Source of the DNA: Rhodospirillaceae bacterium UBA1479
Lineage (GTDB): Bacteria; Pseudomonadota; Alphaproteobacteria; Rhodospirillales; Casp-alpha2
Assembly: GCA_002325375.1 (NCBI GenBank)
Contig: DCRZ01000006.1
Location: 558,151 to 622,150 of the forward strand
Direction of reading: 5' to 3'
Length of the DNA stretch: 64,000 nt
Positions 44,308-55,291 of this stretch are shown here, piece by piece. The position numbers were made by a program, and so were the translations under genes. Within the stretch, counting starts at the first letter, position 1. Each line of letters starts with the position of its first letter. The notes beneath the pieces are model-generated. The model saw nothing but the letters and a program-made list of their open reading frames with translations, was not told the DNA's origin and ran no database searches.

Positions 44308-46653
44308 GTGAACGACAAGTCGAACCCGCAAAACCCGGCTGCCAAGGCGGGGGGACAGGTGCCGAAGAAGGCCCCGGTCGTCGGTCGTCGGCGGACGGAC
44401 ATCTCGCCCGTACCCCGGCGCATGCTCAGCCGGGTCCGCGCGGTCATGGCGGCGGCGGCGACGGCGCAGGAACGCCTGGATCAGATCGTCCAAGTGATCG
44501 CCCTCGAAATGGTCGCCGAGGTCTGTTCCATCTACTTGCGCCGCGCCGGCGACGTGCTCGAACTGTTCGCCACCCAGGGCCTGCGCAAGGACGCCGTGCA
44601 CAAGACCCGCCTGCGCATCGGCGAAGGTCTGGTCGGTGAAATCGCCGCCCATGCGTTGCCCTTTGCCCTTGAGGACGCGCAATCCCATCCCAGCTTCGCT
44701 TATCGCCCGGAAACCGGGGAAGAGCTGTTTCATTCCCTGATGGGCGTGCCGGTTCTGCGTGGTGGGCGGGTTACCGGCGTTCTCGTGGTGCAGAACCGCA
44801 CGCGCCGCGCCTACGAGGACGAAGAGGTCGAAACCCTTCAGACCGTCGCCATGGTGTTGGCCGAACTGGTTGCCGGCGGCGACCTGGTGGCGGCGGATGA
44901 ACTTCTGCCGGTCGATGGCATCGCGTTGAAACCGCTGCGCATCGAGGGGTTGAAGCTCAACGGCGGCATCGGTATCGGCGTGGCCGTCCTGCACCGCCCC
45001 CATTTGTACATCGAGCGGATCGTCGGCGACGATCCGGCGGCGGAACGCGAGCGCCTGCACGAGGCGTTCAAGGCCATGCATGGCGCGCTCGACGACATGC
45101 TGGCCTCCGACGACATGGCCAAGGGCGGCGAGCATCGCGACATCCTGGAAACCTACCGCCTGATCGCTCAGGACGCGGGTTGGCTGTCGCGTATCGAAGA
45201 CGCCATTCTTACCGGCCTGTCCGCGGAAGCCGCCGTGCAGCGTGTGCAGAACGACCTGCGCGCCCGCATGGCCGGGATCGATGATCCCTATCTGCGCGAA
45301 CGGGCCCACGATCTGGACGATCTGGGCTACCGCCTGACCCAACACCTGATGGGGGCCGAACCGGGACCCCGCGAAATGCCCGACAACGCGATCCTGATCG
45401 CCCGCAACATGGGCCCGGCGCAGCTGCTGGATTACGACAGCCAGAAATTGCGCGGCCTGGTTTTGGCCGAAGGTTCGCCCAACGCTCATGTCGCCATTGT
45501 TGCCCGCGCGCTTGACCTGCCCGTGGTCGGGCGGCTCGATAATATTCTTGATCGGGTCGAAGAAGGTGATCCCCTGATCATCGACGGCGATCATGGTCAG
45601 GTCTATCTGCGTCCGGGCGAGGACATTCGCATGACCTTCGAGGACAGCATGCGGCTGCGCGCCGAACAGCGCGCCCAGTACGCGGAATTGAAGGACCTGC
45701 CGTCGGTGACCAAGGACGGCGTCGGGGTCAACCTGCTGCTCAATGCCGGGCTGCGCGTGGACCTCATGCACCTGGACCATACGGGGGCCATCGGCATCGG
45801 CCTGTTCCGCACGGAAATCCCCTTCATGGTGGAAGCCGAAACCCCGACCGTCGACCGCCAGCAGGAAATCTACGCCACGGTTTACGAGCGCGCCGGCGAC
45901 CGCCCGGTGACGTTCCGCACCCTGGATGCGGGCGGTGACAAGGTGCTGCCTTATTGGGACGCCGAGGAATCCGAGGAAAATCCCGCCATGGGATGGCGTG
46001 CGATCCGGGTCTCGCTCGACCGCCCGGCGCTGATGCGCGACCAGCTGCGCTCCCTGATCCGCGCGGCGGCGGGCAAGACGCTGCGCGTGATGTTCCCCAT
46101 GGTCACGGAAGTCGCCGAATTCGATGCCGCCAAAAAGCTGCTGGACGCCGAATTGGCCCGCGCGCGCCGGCGCGGGCAGCTGCTGCCGTCCACCGTGCGG
46201 GCCGGGGTGATGCTCGAAGTGCCGGGCCTGATCTTCCAGCTGCCGGCCCTGACCAAGCGGGTCGATTTCATTTCCGTCGGCTCCAACGACATGCTGCAGT
46301 TCCTGTTCGCCGCCGACCGTGGCAATCCCATGGTCGCGTCCCGCTACGATGATCTGGCGCCTGCCGCCATCAATTTCCTGGGCCAGATCGCGCGGCATTG
46401 CGCGGAAACCAACACGGATCTCAGCCTGTGCGGCGAGATGGCCGGCGATCCGTTGGCCGCCATGACGTTGATCGGTTTGGGATACCGCAATCTGTCCATG
46501 TCGGCGCCGTCGATCGGGCCGGTCAAAGCCATGGTCCGCTCGCTCGATGTGGGGGCCTTGGAAAGCTATCTTTCCGGGTTGTCGCAGTCGCCGGCCCATT
46601 CCCTTCGAGAGAAATTGAGAGCCTTTGCCGCAGATCATGGTGTAATGGTTTAA
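44308..46653 (+). CDS. ptsP: Phosphoenolpyruvate-protein phosphotransferase PtsP (EI-Ntr)
   Basis: First enzyme of the nitrogen-related PTS. The 781 residues begin at GTG with a basic disordered tail, then a GAF domain (about 50-190). The PTS enzyme I part has phospho-His394 in SPNAHVAIVARAL, the PEP-binding GIGLFRTEIPFM, and the active-site Cys708 in LCGEMAGDP. The GAF domain senses glutamine in known EI-Ntr. It follows lysC on the same strand after 173 bases, a neighbourhood shared with many alphaproteobacteria. NPr and EIIA-Ntr genes are not in the window. Confidence 0.95.
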   Translation: MNDKSNPQNPAAKAGGQVPKKAPVVGRRRTDISPVPRRMLSRVRAVMAAAATAQERLDQIVQVIALEMVAEVCSIYLRRAGDVLELFATQGLRKDAVHKTRLRIGEGLVGEIAAHALPFALEDAQSHPSFAYRPETGEELFHSLMGVPVLRGGRVTGVLVVQNRTRRAYEDEEVETLQTVAMVLAELVAGGDLVAADELLPVDGIALKPLRIEGLKLNGGIGIGVAVLHRPHLYIERIVGDDPAAERERLHEAFKAMHGALDDMLASDDMAKGGEHRDILETYRLIAQDAGWLSRIEDAILTGLSAEAAVQRVQNDLRARMAGIDDPYLRERAHDLDDLGYRLTQHLMGAEPGPREMPDNAILIARNMGPAQLLDYDSQKLRGLVLAEGSPNAHVAIVARALDLPVVGRLDNILDRVEEGDPLIIDGDHGQVYLRPGEDIRMTFEDSMRLRAEQRAQYAELKDLPSVTKDGVGVNLLLNAGLRVDLMHLDHTGAIGIGLFRTEIPFMVEAETPTVDRQQEIYATVYERAGDRPVTFRTLDAGGDKVLPYWDAEESEENPAMGWRAIRVSLDRPALMRDQLRSLIRAAAGKTLRVMFPMVTEVAEFDAAKKLLDAELARARRRGQLLPSTVRAGVMLEVPGLIFQLPALTKRVDFISVGSNDMLQFLFAADRGNPMVASRYDDLAPAAINFLGQIARHCAETNTDLSLCGEMAGDPLAAMTLIGLGYRNLSMSAPSIGPVKAMVRSLDVGALESYLSGLSQSPAHSLREKLRAFAADHGVMV

Positions 46654-46865
46654 AGCAACCGGTTTTCTACTTGAATCTACATGACTTTTTGTGGGATTAT
46701 TAAGCCTGCGGAAAAGACGAAACGATTCGCCTTTTAATTCGGCCGCCGCGTGACCCCGGGGGGGGCGTCATCGCCGCGGCCATCCAGCCGCCGGGCTCCG
46801 GTTTCGGATCGCCCGCGTGTCGGGATTCCAAGGGGCGGACGTTGGGGCAAAGGGGTGACCTACGC

Positions 46866-48215
46866 GTGAACCACGATCCCATCTCACGGGCGACGCCGGG
46901 GGGCGCCGCCGCTGATCACCGTACGGGCGTCGGGGGGTTGTTACGGGCCTCGCGATTGCGCTGCGGTGAAGATCTGGACGTCATCGCCCAGGTTTTGCGC
47001 ATTCGCCGCCGTCACTTGCAGGCCATCGAGGATGGCAATTTTGATCAGCTTCCGGGGACGACCTACGCGGTCGGCTTCATCCGCACCTATGCGGATTATC
47101 TGGGGCTGGACAGTGACGAAGTGGTGCGCCGCTTCAAAGGGGAACAAACCCTGCAGCCGGGCAAGACGCCGAAGGCCGATTTGGTCTTCCCGTCGCCGAT
47201 GTCCGAGACGGGCATCCCGCGGGGCGCCGTTGTGTTCCTTGGCGTGGTGATCGGCGTCATCGCTTACGGCGGCTGGTACAGCTCGACCGTCGACAACGAT
47301 TTCTTCAAGCAATGGATCGAACCCGTGCCCGCGCGTTTGGCGGCTCTGCTGCCGGGCGGTGCGGAAAACGATGGTCCGGACCGCAGCCAGGCCGTGGCCG
47401 CGGACAAGCCCGCGCCAACATCTTCCGCGCTGTCATCCGAAACTGCGCCGGAACCGACGGCGGTGACCGAAGCCGCCACGGAGGCGGTCCCGTCGGCAGA
47501 CGTGGGCAACGATGCCCAGCCTTCCGATACCCAGACCTCCGATACCCAAGCTTCCGATCAGCCGGCCGTTGCGGCCGAAACGGCGGCGGCCTCCGACACC
47601 AGGAGCCCGACTGACAGCCCGACCGAACAGGCGCCGCCGGAATTGACGCAGACGGCACCGGCCCCCGCGCCGGTGGCCGAACCCGCCGCCGTGCCGGCCC
47701 CGGCGAGCGAACCCGCCACCGCATCTTCGGCGCCGGAATCCGTGTCTGCCGCCGCGCCGGTGACGGAAACGGAAACCGTGCGTCCGCCCGAATCCATCGC
47801 TCAGCCCGTGGAAACCGCCGAACTGCCAGCACCTCCGGCGCCGGTCGCCTCGAACGCGCCGGCCCCGGCCGCCGAGGCCTCGGAAACCCCGCCCGCACCG
47901 GCGGCGGTGGAAGTCGCCAGCACGCCGGCCGAAACCGCGGAAGCCCGCATCGTCTTGACGGCGATCAGCGACAGCTGGGTCGAGGTCCGCGAGCAGGGCA
48001 CCGATACCTGGGTCTGGGGTAAATTGTTGCGCGCCGGTGAATCCTACGCCGTGCCCGACCGGCCCGACCTGAAGCTGAAGACCGGCAACGCCGGCGGCCT
48101 GACCATCACCGTCGACGGCGACAGCGCCCCGGCGGTCGGCGCCAGTGGCGAGGTCGTGCGCAACGTACTGCTCGACCCCGAGCGCCTGAAGGCCGGCACC
48201 GCCGTTTTCCGCTGA
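46866..48215 (+). CDS. RodZ-like helix-turn-helix membrane protein
   Basis: 449 residues in RodZ layout. A cytoplasmic HTH domain (about residues 22-88: GGLLRASRLRCGEDLDVIAQVLRIRRRHLQAIEDGNFDQLPG with TYAVGFIRTYADYLGLD) precedes one membrane helix (about 121-139, VVFLGVVIGVIAYGGWY). A long Pro/Ala/Thr/Glu-rich region in the periplasm follows, then a C-terminal DUF4115 domain (IVLTAISDSWVEVREQGTDTWVWGKLLRAGESYAVPD). RodZ links MreB to cell-wall synthesis. Start is GTG 46866, after AAAGGGGTGA; a TTG eight codons before is less likely. ispG follows, as in many relatives. Confidence 0.9.
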   Translation: MNHDPISRATPGGAAADHRTGVGGLLRASRLRCGEDLDVIAQVLRIRRRHLQAIEDGNFDQLPGTTYAVGFIRTYADYLGLDSDEVVRRFKGEQTLQPGKTPKADLVFPSPMSETGIPRGAVVFLGVVIGVIAYGGWYSSTVDNDFFKQWIEPVPARLAALLPGGAENDGPDRSQAVAADKPAPTSSALSSETAPEPTAVTEAATEAVPSADVGNDAQPSDTQTSDTQASDQPAVAAETAAASDTRSPTDSPTEQAPPELTQTAPAPAPVAEPAAVPAPASEPATASSAPESVSAAAPVTETETVRPPESIAQPVETAELPAPPAPVASNAPAPAAEASETPPAPAAVEVASTPAETAEARIVLTAISDSWVEVREQGTDTWVWGKLLRAGESYAVPDRPDLKLKTGNAGGLTITVDGDSAPAVGASGEVVRNVLLDPERLKAGTAVFR

Positions 48216-48390
48216 CCCGCCGTCAAACCGGCCGGGCATTCTGGCTGATGGGGCCGTCACGACCGTTGACCGCGGGCCGGGCGTCGGGCAAAACATGCCC
48301 CACGGGCCGGGCAGGCGCGGTTTCTCGCTTGTGCGCCGCCGCGGCCGGGCCCATGTAGGTTGCCGTTGAGCGTTTAAAGGATCCACTTTC

Positions 48391-49689
<1,299 letters not shown>

Positions 49690-49703
49690 CGGGACCGGCG
49701 GCA

Positions 49704-50948
49704 ATGGCAGACCTGCAACCCGTTCGCGGGACCCACGACATCCTGGCCGACGATTTCCGCCTGCACCGTCACATTTGTGATCGGGCGGCGGCCCTGGCCG
49801 CGCGTCACGGGTTCCAGGAAATGACCCCGCCGATCTTCGAGTTCACGGAAGTGTTCTCGCGCACGTTGGGTGAGACGTCCGACGTGGTGACGAAGGAGAT
49901 GTACACCTTCGACGACCGGGGCGGTGATTCCATCACCCTTCGTCCTGAATTCACGGCCGGCATCGCGCGCGCCTTCATGTCCAACGGCCTGGCCCAGGAA
50001 GCACCGCTGAAGTTCTTCGCCCGTGGCCCCGTGTTCCGCCATGAACGCCCGCAAAAGGGCCGCCTGCGCCAGTTCCACCAGATCGACGTGGAAATCCTGG
50101 GCGTGCCGGGGGCACAGGCGGATATCGAAGTCATCGCGCTGGCCGCCCATATCCTGGACGACCTCGGCGTGGCCAAGGACGTGCGGCTGGAACTCAACAC
50201 CCTGGGCGATCCGGAAAGCCGGCAGGCCTACCGGGGCGTGCTGCTCGACTATCTGGCCAAATACCGCAACGACCTCAGCGAGGATAGCCGCACGCGGATG
50301 GACAAGAACCCGCTGCGCATTTTCGATTCAAAGGACAAGGGCGACCAGGACATCATGTCTTCGGCGCCGTTGCTGCAGGACCACCTGAACGACACTTCGC
50401 GGGTGTTCTTCGACGAAGTGTTGGCCGGGCTCGACGCATTGGGCATCGCCTATGAGGTCCAGCCCCGATTGGTTCGCGGCCTTGATTACTATTCCCACAC
50501 CGCCTTCGAATTCGTCACCGGCACCCTGGGCGCCCAAGGCACCGTCCTGGCCGGTGGCCGCTATGACGGCCTGATGGAACAGATGGGCGGCCGCGCGACG
50601 CCGGGCATCGGCTGGGCCGCCGGGGTCGAACGCCTGTCCATGATGCTCGGCACGGCGCCGGCGGGCGAACGCCCGATCGTGGTCATCCCCATGGGTGACG
50701 AGGCAATGGCCCCGGCCATGAAGGCCGCTCACGATCTGCGCCGGGCCGGCCATACGATCGATATGGGATATTCCGGCAACCTGAAGAAACGCCTGGCGCG
50801 GGCCAACAAGGCGAACGCCAAGGCCGTGTTGATCCTGGGCTCCGACGAACTGGCGCGGGGTGTTGCGACCCTGCGCAACATGGAAAGCGGCACCCAGGCC
50901 GAAGTCAAACTCTCCGACATCGTTGAAACCCTGAAGCTTCACTTCTAG
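49704..50948 (+). CDS. hisS: Histidyl-tRNA synthetase
   Basis: Class II aminoacyl-tRNA synthetase, 414 residues from MADLQPVRGTHDILADDF. Motif 2 is visible around FFARGPVFRHERPQKGRLRQFHQIDVEILG, the histidine-A motif in VRGLDYYSHTAFEFV, and motif 3 at PGIGWAAGVERLSMML, with a C-terminal anticodon-binding domain (VVIPMGDEAMAPAMKAAHDLRRAG). The frame stays open 200 codons upstream through ispG, but only this start fits the family. Very short gap to hemA. Confidence 0.97.
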   Translation: MADLQPVRGTHDILADDFRLHRHICDRAAALAARHGFQEMTPPIFEFTEVFSRTLGETSDVVTKEMYTFDDRGGDSITLRPEFTAGIARAFMSNGLAQEAPLKFFARGPVFRHERPQKGRLRQFHQIDVEILGVPGAQADIEVIALAAHILDDLGVAKDVRLELNTLGDPESRQAYRGVLLDYLAKYRNDLSEDSRTRMDKNPLRIFDSKDKGDQDIMSSAPLLQDHLNDTSRVFFDEVLAGLDALGIAYEVQPRLVRGLDYYSHTAFEFVTGTLGAQGTVLAGGRYDGLMEQMGGRATPGIGWAAGVERLSMMLGTAPAGERPIVVIPMGDEAMAPAMKAAHDLRRAGHTIDMGYSGNLKKRLARANKANAKAVLILGSDELARGVATLRNMESGTQAEVKLSDIVETLKLHF

Positions 50949-50960
50949 CGAGGCAACCCC

Positions 50961-52265
50961 ATGCCCGAAGACCGCGCGCATTCCGCCCGGCCCTTCGTGG
51001 CCGGGGTCAATCACCGGACCAGTTCCCTCGGCCTGCGCGACCAGATGTTCATCGAGGACGAGGCCGTGCCCGGCGTGCTTGCCCGTCTGCGCGACGCCGG
51101 CGTGGCGGAGGCGGTGCTGCTGTCGACCTGCGACCGGGTCGAGGTGGTGGGCGCCGATCCCGATCCCGATGCGGCGGCGGACAGGGTGCTCGGCGTTCTG
51201 GCGGCGGAAACCCAGGTGCCGTTGGCCGACCTCAAGGCCCAGGCTCATATCGCCGTCGACGAGGCGGCGGTTCTGCACCTGTTCAACATCGCGGCGTCGC
51301 TGGCCAGCCTGGTGATCGGCGAGCCGCAGGTTCTGGGGCAGGTCAAGGCCGCCCACCGGATGGCCAAGGAGGCGGGCCTGCCCACGGGCGTGCTCGACGC
51401 GCTGTTGCAGGCGGCTTACAGCGCGGCCAAGCGGGTGCGCACGGAAACTGGCGTCGGCGAAGGGCCCGTGTCCATCGCCGCCGTCGCGACCATGCTGGTT
51501 CAGGATCTGCACGGCGATCTGGAGGGTGTGTCGGCGTTGCTGGTCGGGGCCGGCGACATGGGTGAGATGGTGGCCGAGGACATGATCGGCGAAGGCCTCA
51601 CCAACCTGACCGTGATCCATCCCCGTGAACGCCGGGCCAAGCGCACGGCGCGGGTGCTGAACTGCAATTATGATCTGTTCGAAAATCTGGCCGATCTGGT
51701 GCCCAAGACGGACGTCCTCATTGCGGCTTTGGGCGGCGGCGGGCGGATCGTCGAGAAAAGCCTGGTGGCGGCGGCGCTCAAGGCGCGGCGGCGACGGCCC
51801 ATCCTGGTCGTCGATACGGCGGTGCCCGGCGATGTCGACCCGGCGGTCCATGATTTGGACGACGCCTATGTCTACGACTTCGGTGACCTGGAACGGATCG
51901 CCATGGAAGGGCTGGTCGGCCGTGGCGCCGAGGCCCAGGCGGCCCAGCGTATCGTCGACGAGGAAGTGCGGGCGTTTCTCAACGGCCGCCGGGAACGGGA
52001 TGCGGGGCCGCTGGTCACCGGCCTGCGCCAGTATTTCGAGGATCAACGCGCCCAGGCCCTGGCGGAAGCCGGCGGCGACGCCGAAAAGGCGACCCATCTG
52101 CTGGTCGCGCGCCTGCTGCACGGGCCGTCGACGCGGCTGCGCCGGGCGGCGGCCGAGGCCGATTTGGACCTGGCGGCGGCGGAACGCCTGATCGCCCATT
52201 TGTTTCAGCCCGATCCCCCCGATGCCGATGGCGGCACGGGCGGCAGCGGCAAGGAGAACGGTTAA
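50961..52265 (+). CDS. hemA: Glutamyl-tRNA reductase
   Basis: First committed enzyme of the C5 route to 5-aminolevulinate, using Glu-tRNA. The 434 residues show VAGVNHRTSSLGLRDQ, the nucleophile Cys57 in LLSTCDRVEVV, HLFNIAASLASLVIGEPQVLGQVKAAH, and the Rossmann domain ALLVGAGDMGEMVAEDM. The usual STCNR is STCDR here (Asn to Asp58). Most alphaproteobacteria use 5-aminolevulinate synthase instead, so this is a marker of the subgroup. It abuts prfA, which follows its stop without a gap. Confidence 0.95.
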   Translation: MPEDRAHSARPFVAGVNHRTSSLGLRDQMFIEDEAVPGVLARLRDAGVAEAVLLSTCDRVEVVGADPDPDAAADRVLGVLAAETQVPLADLKAQAHIAVDEAAVLHLFNIAASLASLVIGEPQVLGQVKAAHRMAKEAGLPTGVLDALLQAAYSAAKRVRTETGVGEGPVSIAAVATMLVQDLHGDLEGVSALLVGAGDMGEMVAEDMIGEGLTNLTVIHPRERRAKRTARVLNCNYDLFENLADLVPKTDVLIAALGGGGRIVEKSLVAAALKARRRRPILVVDTAVPGDVDPAVHDLDDAYVYDFGDLERIAMEGLVGRGAEAQAAQRIVDEEVRAFLNGRRERDAGPLVTGLRQYFEDQRAQALAEAGGDAEKATHLLVARLLHGPSTRLRRAAAEADLDLAAAERLIAHLFQPDPPDADGGTGGSGKENG

Positions 52266-53336
52266 GTGAGCCTGAACGAGAGCCTGGACCGGGTATTGAC
52301 CCGCTACAAGGAATTGGAATCCCTGATGTCCGAGGGCGGCGCCGGCGGCGACAAGATCGCCAAGCTGGGCAAGGAATATTCCGACCTGGGCCCGGTGGTC
52401 GAGGCGGTCAAGACCTACCGCAAGGCCCAGGCCGACGCCCAGGGCATGGCCGACCTGCTGGCCGATCCGGCGACCGACCGCGACATGCGCGAACTGGCCG
52501 AGGAAGAATTCCAGGAACTGAAGGAAACCCTGCCGGAGTTGGAGCGTCAGGTGCAGCTGATGCTGCTGCCGAAGGACGAGGCCGACGAGAAGAACGCGAT
52601 CCTCGAAGTGCGCGCCGGCACCGGCGGCGACGAAGCGGGGCTTTTCGCCGCCGACCTGTTCCGCATGTATCAGCGTTATGCGGAAACCCATCGCTGGCGG
52701 TTCGAGGTCATGAGCGTCAACGAAACGGGCATCGGCGGCTACAAGGAAGCCATCGCCACGATCTCGGGCACGGATGTGTTTGCGCGGCTTAAGTTCGAAT
52801 CGGGCGTGCATCGGGTGCAGCGGATTCCGGTTACGGAATCGGGCGGGCGCATCCATACCTCGGCGGCGACCGTCGCGGTCATGCCCGAGGCCGAGGAGGT
52901 CGACATCGACATCGACGAAAAGGAACTGCGCATTGACGTGTTCCGCGCCTCGGGCCCCGGCGGTCAATCGGTCAACACCACCGATTCCGCCGTGCGCATC
53001 ACTCACCTGCCGACAGGCCTGGTGGTCATTCAGCAGGATGAAAAATCCCAGCACAAGAACCGGGCCAAGGCCATGAAGGTGCTGCGGTCGCGGCTGTACG
53101 AACGTGAACGCCAGATCCGCGACGACGCCCGCGCCGCGCAGCGCAAGGGCCAGGTCGGGTCCGGCGACCGGTCGGAGCGCATCCGCACCTATAACTTCCC
53201 CCAAGGCCGCGTCACCGACCACCGCATCAACCTGACCCTGCACAAGCTGGACCGGGTGATGGACGGCGACCTGGACGAATTGATGGACGCATTGATCAGC
53301 GAAGACCAGGCCTCGCGCCTGGCCGAGATCGCGTGA
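52266..53336 (+). CDS. prfA: Peptide chain release factor 1
   Basis: RF1, terminating at UAA and UAG. 356 residues, starting with GTG at 52266, directly after the hemA stop. It has the acidic N-terminal domain, the peptide anticodon region in [30 protein letters not shown], and the GGQ loop in [17 protein letters not shown], which is the site methylated by PrmC. The prmC gene follows with a four-base overlap (GTGA), an arrangement of substrate and modifier seen across bacteria. Confidence 0.97.
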   Translation: MSLNESLDRVLTRYKELESLMSEGGAGGDKIAKLGKEYSDLGPVVEAVKTYRKAQADAQGMADLLADPATDRDMRELAEEEFQELKETLPELERQVQLMLLPKDEADEKNAILEVRAGTGGDEAGLFAADLFRMYQRYAETHRWRFEVMSVNETGIGGYKEAIATISGTDVFARLKFESGVHRVQRIPVTESGGRIHTSAATVAVMPEAEEVDIDIDEKELRIDVFRASGPGGQSVNTTDSAVRITHLPTGLVVIQQDEKSQHKNRAKAMKVLRSRLYERERQIRDDARAAQRKGQVGSGDRSERIRTYNFPQGRVTDHRINLTLHKLDRVMDGDLDELMDALISEDQASRLAEIA

Positions 53337-54223
53337 CGCCGGCAAAAAGCCGCTTTGCCCCGGGCACCCTGGGCCATGCCGTGGACCAGGGGGCGGCCGA
53401 TCTGGCCGCGGCGGGGATCGATACGGCCCGCCTGGACGCCCGCCTTCTGACGGCCCATGTCCTGGGCCGGGACGCGTCCTTCGTTCTGACCCATCCGGAA
53501 ACGGAATTAACCACCGCGCAGCAGGACGCGGCCCAGAACCTGATCGCCCGCCGCGCCGCGCACGAGCCCGTGTCGCGTATTCTGGGGGAACGTGAATTCT
53601 GGTCCCTGACCTTTCGGGTCACCGCGGCGACCCTGACGCCGCGTCCGGAAACGGAAACCCTGGTCGAAGACGCGCTGGCCCGAATCCGCGCCATGGACCG
53701 GGAAGGGGAGGTGCTTCGCATTCTCGATCTCGGCACCGGTACGGGCTGCCTGTTGCTTGCGGTGCTGTCGGAACTGCCGCGTGCCGAAGGGCTCGGCATC
53801 GACATCAGCCCGGATGCCGTCGCCGTGGCGGCGGACAACGCACAGCGCCTGAGCCTGGGCGCGCGGGCGCGCTTCCAGGTCGGGGATTGGACAGCCGGCC
53901 TTTCGGGGCCGTTCGACGTGATCCTGTCCAACCCGCCCTATATCGCCGAGGCCGACCGCGGGACACTCCCGCCGGAGGTTCTGGGCTTCGACCCCCATGG
54001 GGCCTTGTTCGCGGGATCCGAGGGGCTTGATGCCTATGCCGCGATCGCGCCCCAGGCCGCAAAAATTCTCGCACCGGGGGGAATCGTTATCCTCGAACTG
54101 GGCCAGGGACAGGAAGCGGCGGTGGCTGAAATCTTTCGCCGCGCCGGACTGATCCCCGACGGAACACGCGCCGATCTGGCGGGAATCCCCCGGTCATTCG
54201 CTGCCATCGCGGGTGGTGGATGA
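53333..54223 (+). CDS. prmC: Release factor glutamine methyltransferase
   Basis: N5-glutamine methyltransferase for the GGQ Gln of release factors. The 296 residues start at GTG 53333 within the prfA stop. An N-terminal helical domain ([17 protein letters not shown]) precedes the Rossmann methyltransferase domain with [19 protein letters not shown], and the NPPY catalytic motif in [15 protein letters not shown]. The ERTETLVE-type stretch [15 protein letters not shown] is typical. Last gene of the lysC to prmC plus-strand run. Confidence 0.96.
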   Translation: MTPAKSRFAPGTLGHAVDQGAADLAAAGIDTARLDARLLTAHVLGRDASFVLTHPETELTTAQQDAAQNLIARRAAHEPVSRILGEREFWSLTFRVTAATLTPRPETETLVEDALARIRAMDREGEVLRILDLGTGTGCLLLAVLSELPRAEGLGIDISPDAVAVAADNAQRLSLGARARFQVGDWTAGLSGPFDVILSNPPYIAEADRGTLPPEVLGFDPHGALFAGSEGLDAYAAIAPQAAKILAPGGIVILELGQGQEAAVAEIFRRAGLIPDGTRADLAGIPRSFAAIAGGG

Positions 54224-54563
54224 ACCTGTAAAAAAATGTTGGAAATGCGGGGGAACCGGTCTAGGGTGCCCGTGGTGGCTGTGAGGCCACTTGGGCGGAT
54301 CGTCTTGTGTGACGCGTCATCGACATCCGAAAATCAAATGAAATTCGGAACCAGGTCGCGGCACCGGACAGGCCCCCCGGGATTTCCCTGAGCAAAGTGA
54401 CGTGCGTCTCCGTTGGGTAACGAGGCGGTCGTTCTTTGAACAGCCGATGCGGCGGGCAGGCGTGATTTGTCTGTCACCGTGGCGGGTGGGGCTGGTCCTT
54501 AATTTGGCCGGCCGATAGGGGAAGCGTACCCAGCAGCCCGCTAACAGCAGTGTTGCAAGGAAA
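54224..54563 (+). other. Long non-coding leader before DUF4167
   Basis: This 340-base gap holds no convincing open frame. It contains a short hairpin GTGGC/GCCAC (54275-54290), a palindrome TGACGCGTCA (54310-54319), and a possible weak promoter TTGGAA (54239) with TCTAGG (54260). The length and conserved-looking structure suggest a long 5' leader or a small RNA, which cannot be resolved by eye. GCAAGGAAAATG at the end gives the DUF4167 ribosome-binding site. Confidence 0.4.
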
Positions 54564-55244
54564 ATGAACAAGAACTCCAATAACAGACGGTCGCGCGGCC
54601 GCGGTGGCAATAAGCGTCACGGCAACGTTCGTAATCAAACCTTCGAAAGCAACGGCCCCGGCGTCAAAGTCCGGGGCTCGGCCCAGCAGGTTCTCGATAA
54701 ATATCTGCTCCTGGCGCGGGATGCTTCCTCCGCCGGTGACCGGATCATGGCTGAATCCTACTTTCAGTTCGCGGAGCACTATTTCCGTCTTCTGAATACG
54801 GATGAACAGCGCAACGCTGATCGCAACGGCCAGAACCGGGGACGTCCCGACGGTGGTGCTCGTCAGACTCCCGGCGGTGCCGAAGGCGGGCCCGAAGACA
54901 ACATGGGCGGCGATTACGACGACGATATGGATAACGACGGCGATCAGGACGACACCGACGCAGAGGTCATCCATACCAACCGGCCGCAGGCGAATGACGG
55001 TGATAACCGTGACGAGCGTGATAGCCGCGACAATGGTCGCAACGGTTCCGGCAACAAAGCCGAAGCCGTGGATGAGGCAGACGCGCCGGCGGCGAAACCT
55101 GCCCGGGCACCCCGCGGACGCCGCCGCAAGGCGCCGGAGCCTCAGCAGGAAAGCCCACAGGCCGAACTGCCCATGACGGCCAAGTCGGACGCGCAGCCTG
55201 AGGTCGAACCCGAACAGCCCGTGGCTACAGACGCCGCTGATTGA
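54564..55244 (+). CDS. DUF4167 domain protein
   Basis: 226 residues. A basic N-terminus (NNRRSRGRGGNKRHGNVRNQ) precedes the DUF4167 domain (TFESNGPGVKVRGSAQQVLDKYLLLARDASSAGDRIMAESYFQFAEHYFRLLN), followed by an acidic and Arg/Pro-rich disordered tail. The family is restricted mainly to alphaproteobacteria, with no known role; the N-terminal charge suggests nucleic-acid contact, which is inference. AAGGAAA precedes the ATG. It lies after a long structured leader and is convergent with the MOSC gene. Confidence 0.9.
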   Translation: MNKNSNNRRSRGRGGNKRHGNVRNQTFESNGPGVKVRGSAQQVLDKYLLLARDASSAGDRIMAESYFQFAEHYFRLLNTDEQRNADRNGQNRGRPDGGARQTPGGAEGGPEDNMGGDYDDDMDNDGDQDDTDAEVIHTNRPQANDGDNRDERDSRDNGRNGSGNKAEAVDEADAPAAKPARAPRGRRRKAPEPQQESPQAELPMTAKSDAQPEVEPEQPVATDAAD

Positions 55245-55261
55245 CTGCCTGAATTCCTCAA

Positions 55262-55280
55262 GCGCGATCCCTGATCGCGC
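55262..55280. terminator. Hairpin between convergent DUF4167 and MOSC genes
   Basis: GCGCGATC (55262-55269) and GATCGCGC (55273-55280) form a perfect 8-bp stem with a three-base loop. There is no T-run on either strand, so termination is inferred only from the convergent setting. Confidence 0.45.
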
Positions 55281-55291
55281 CGCCTTAAAGA

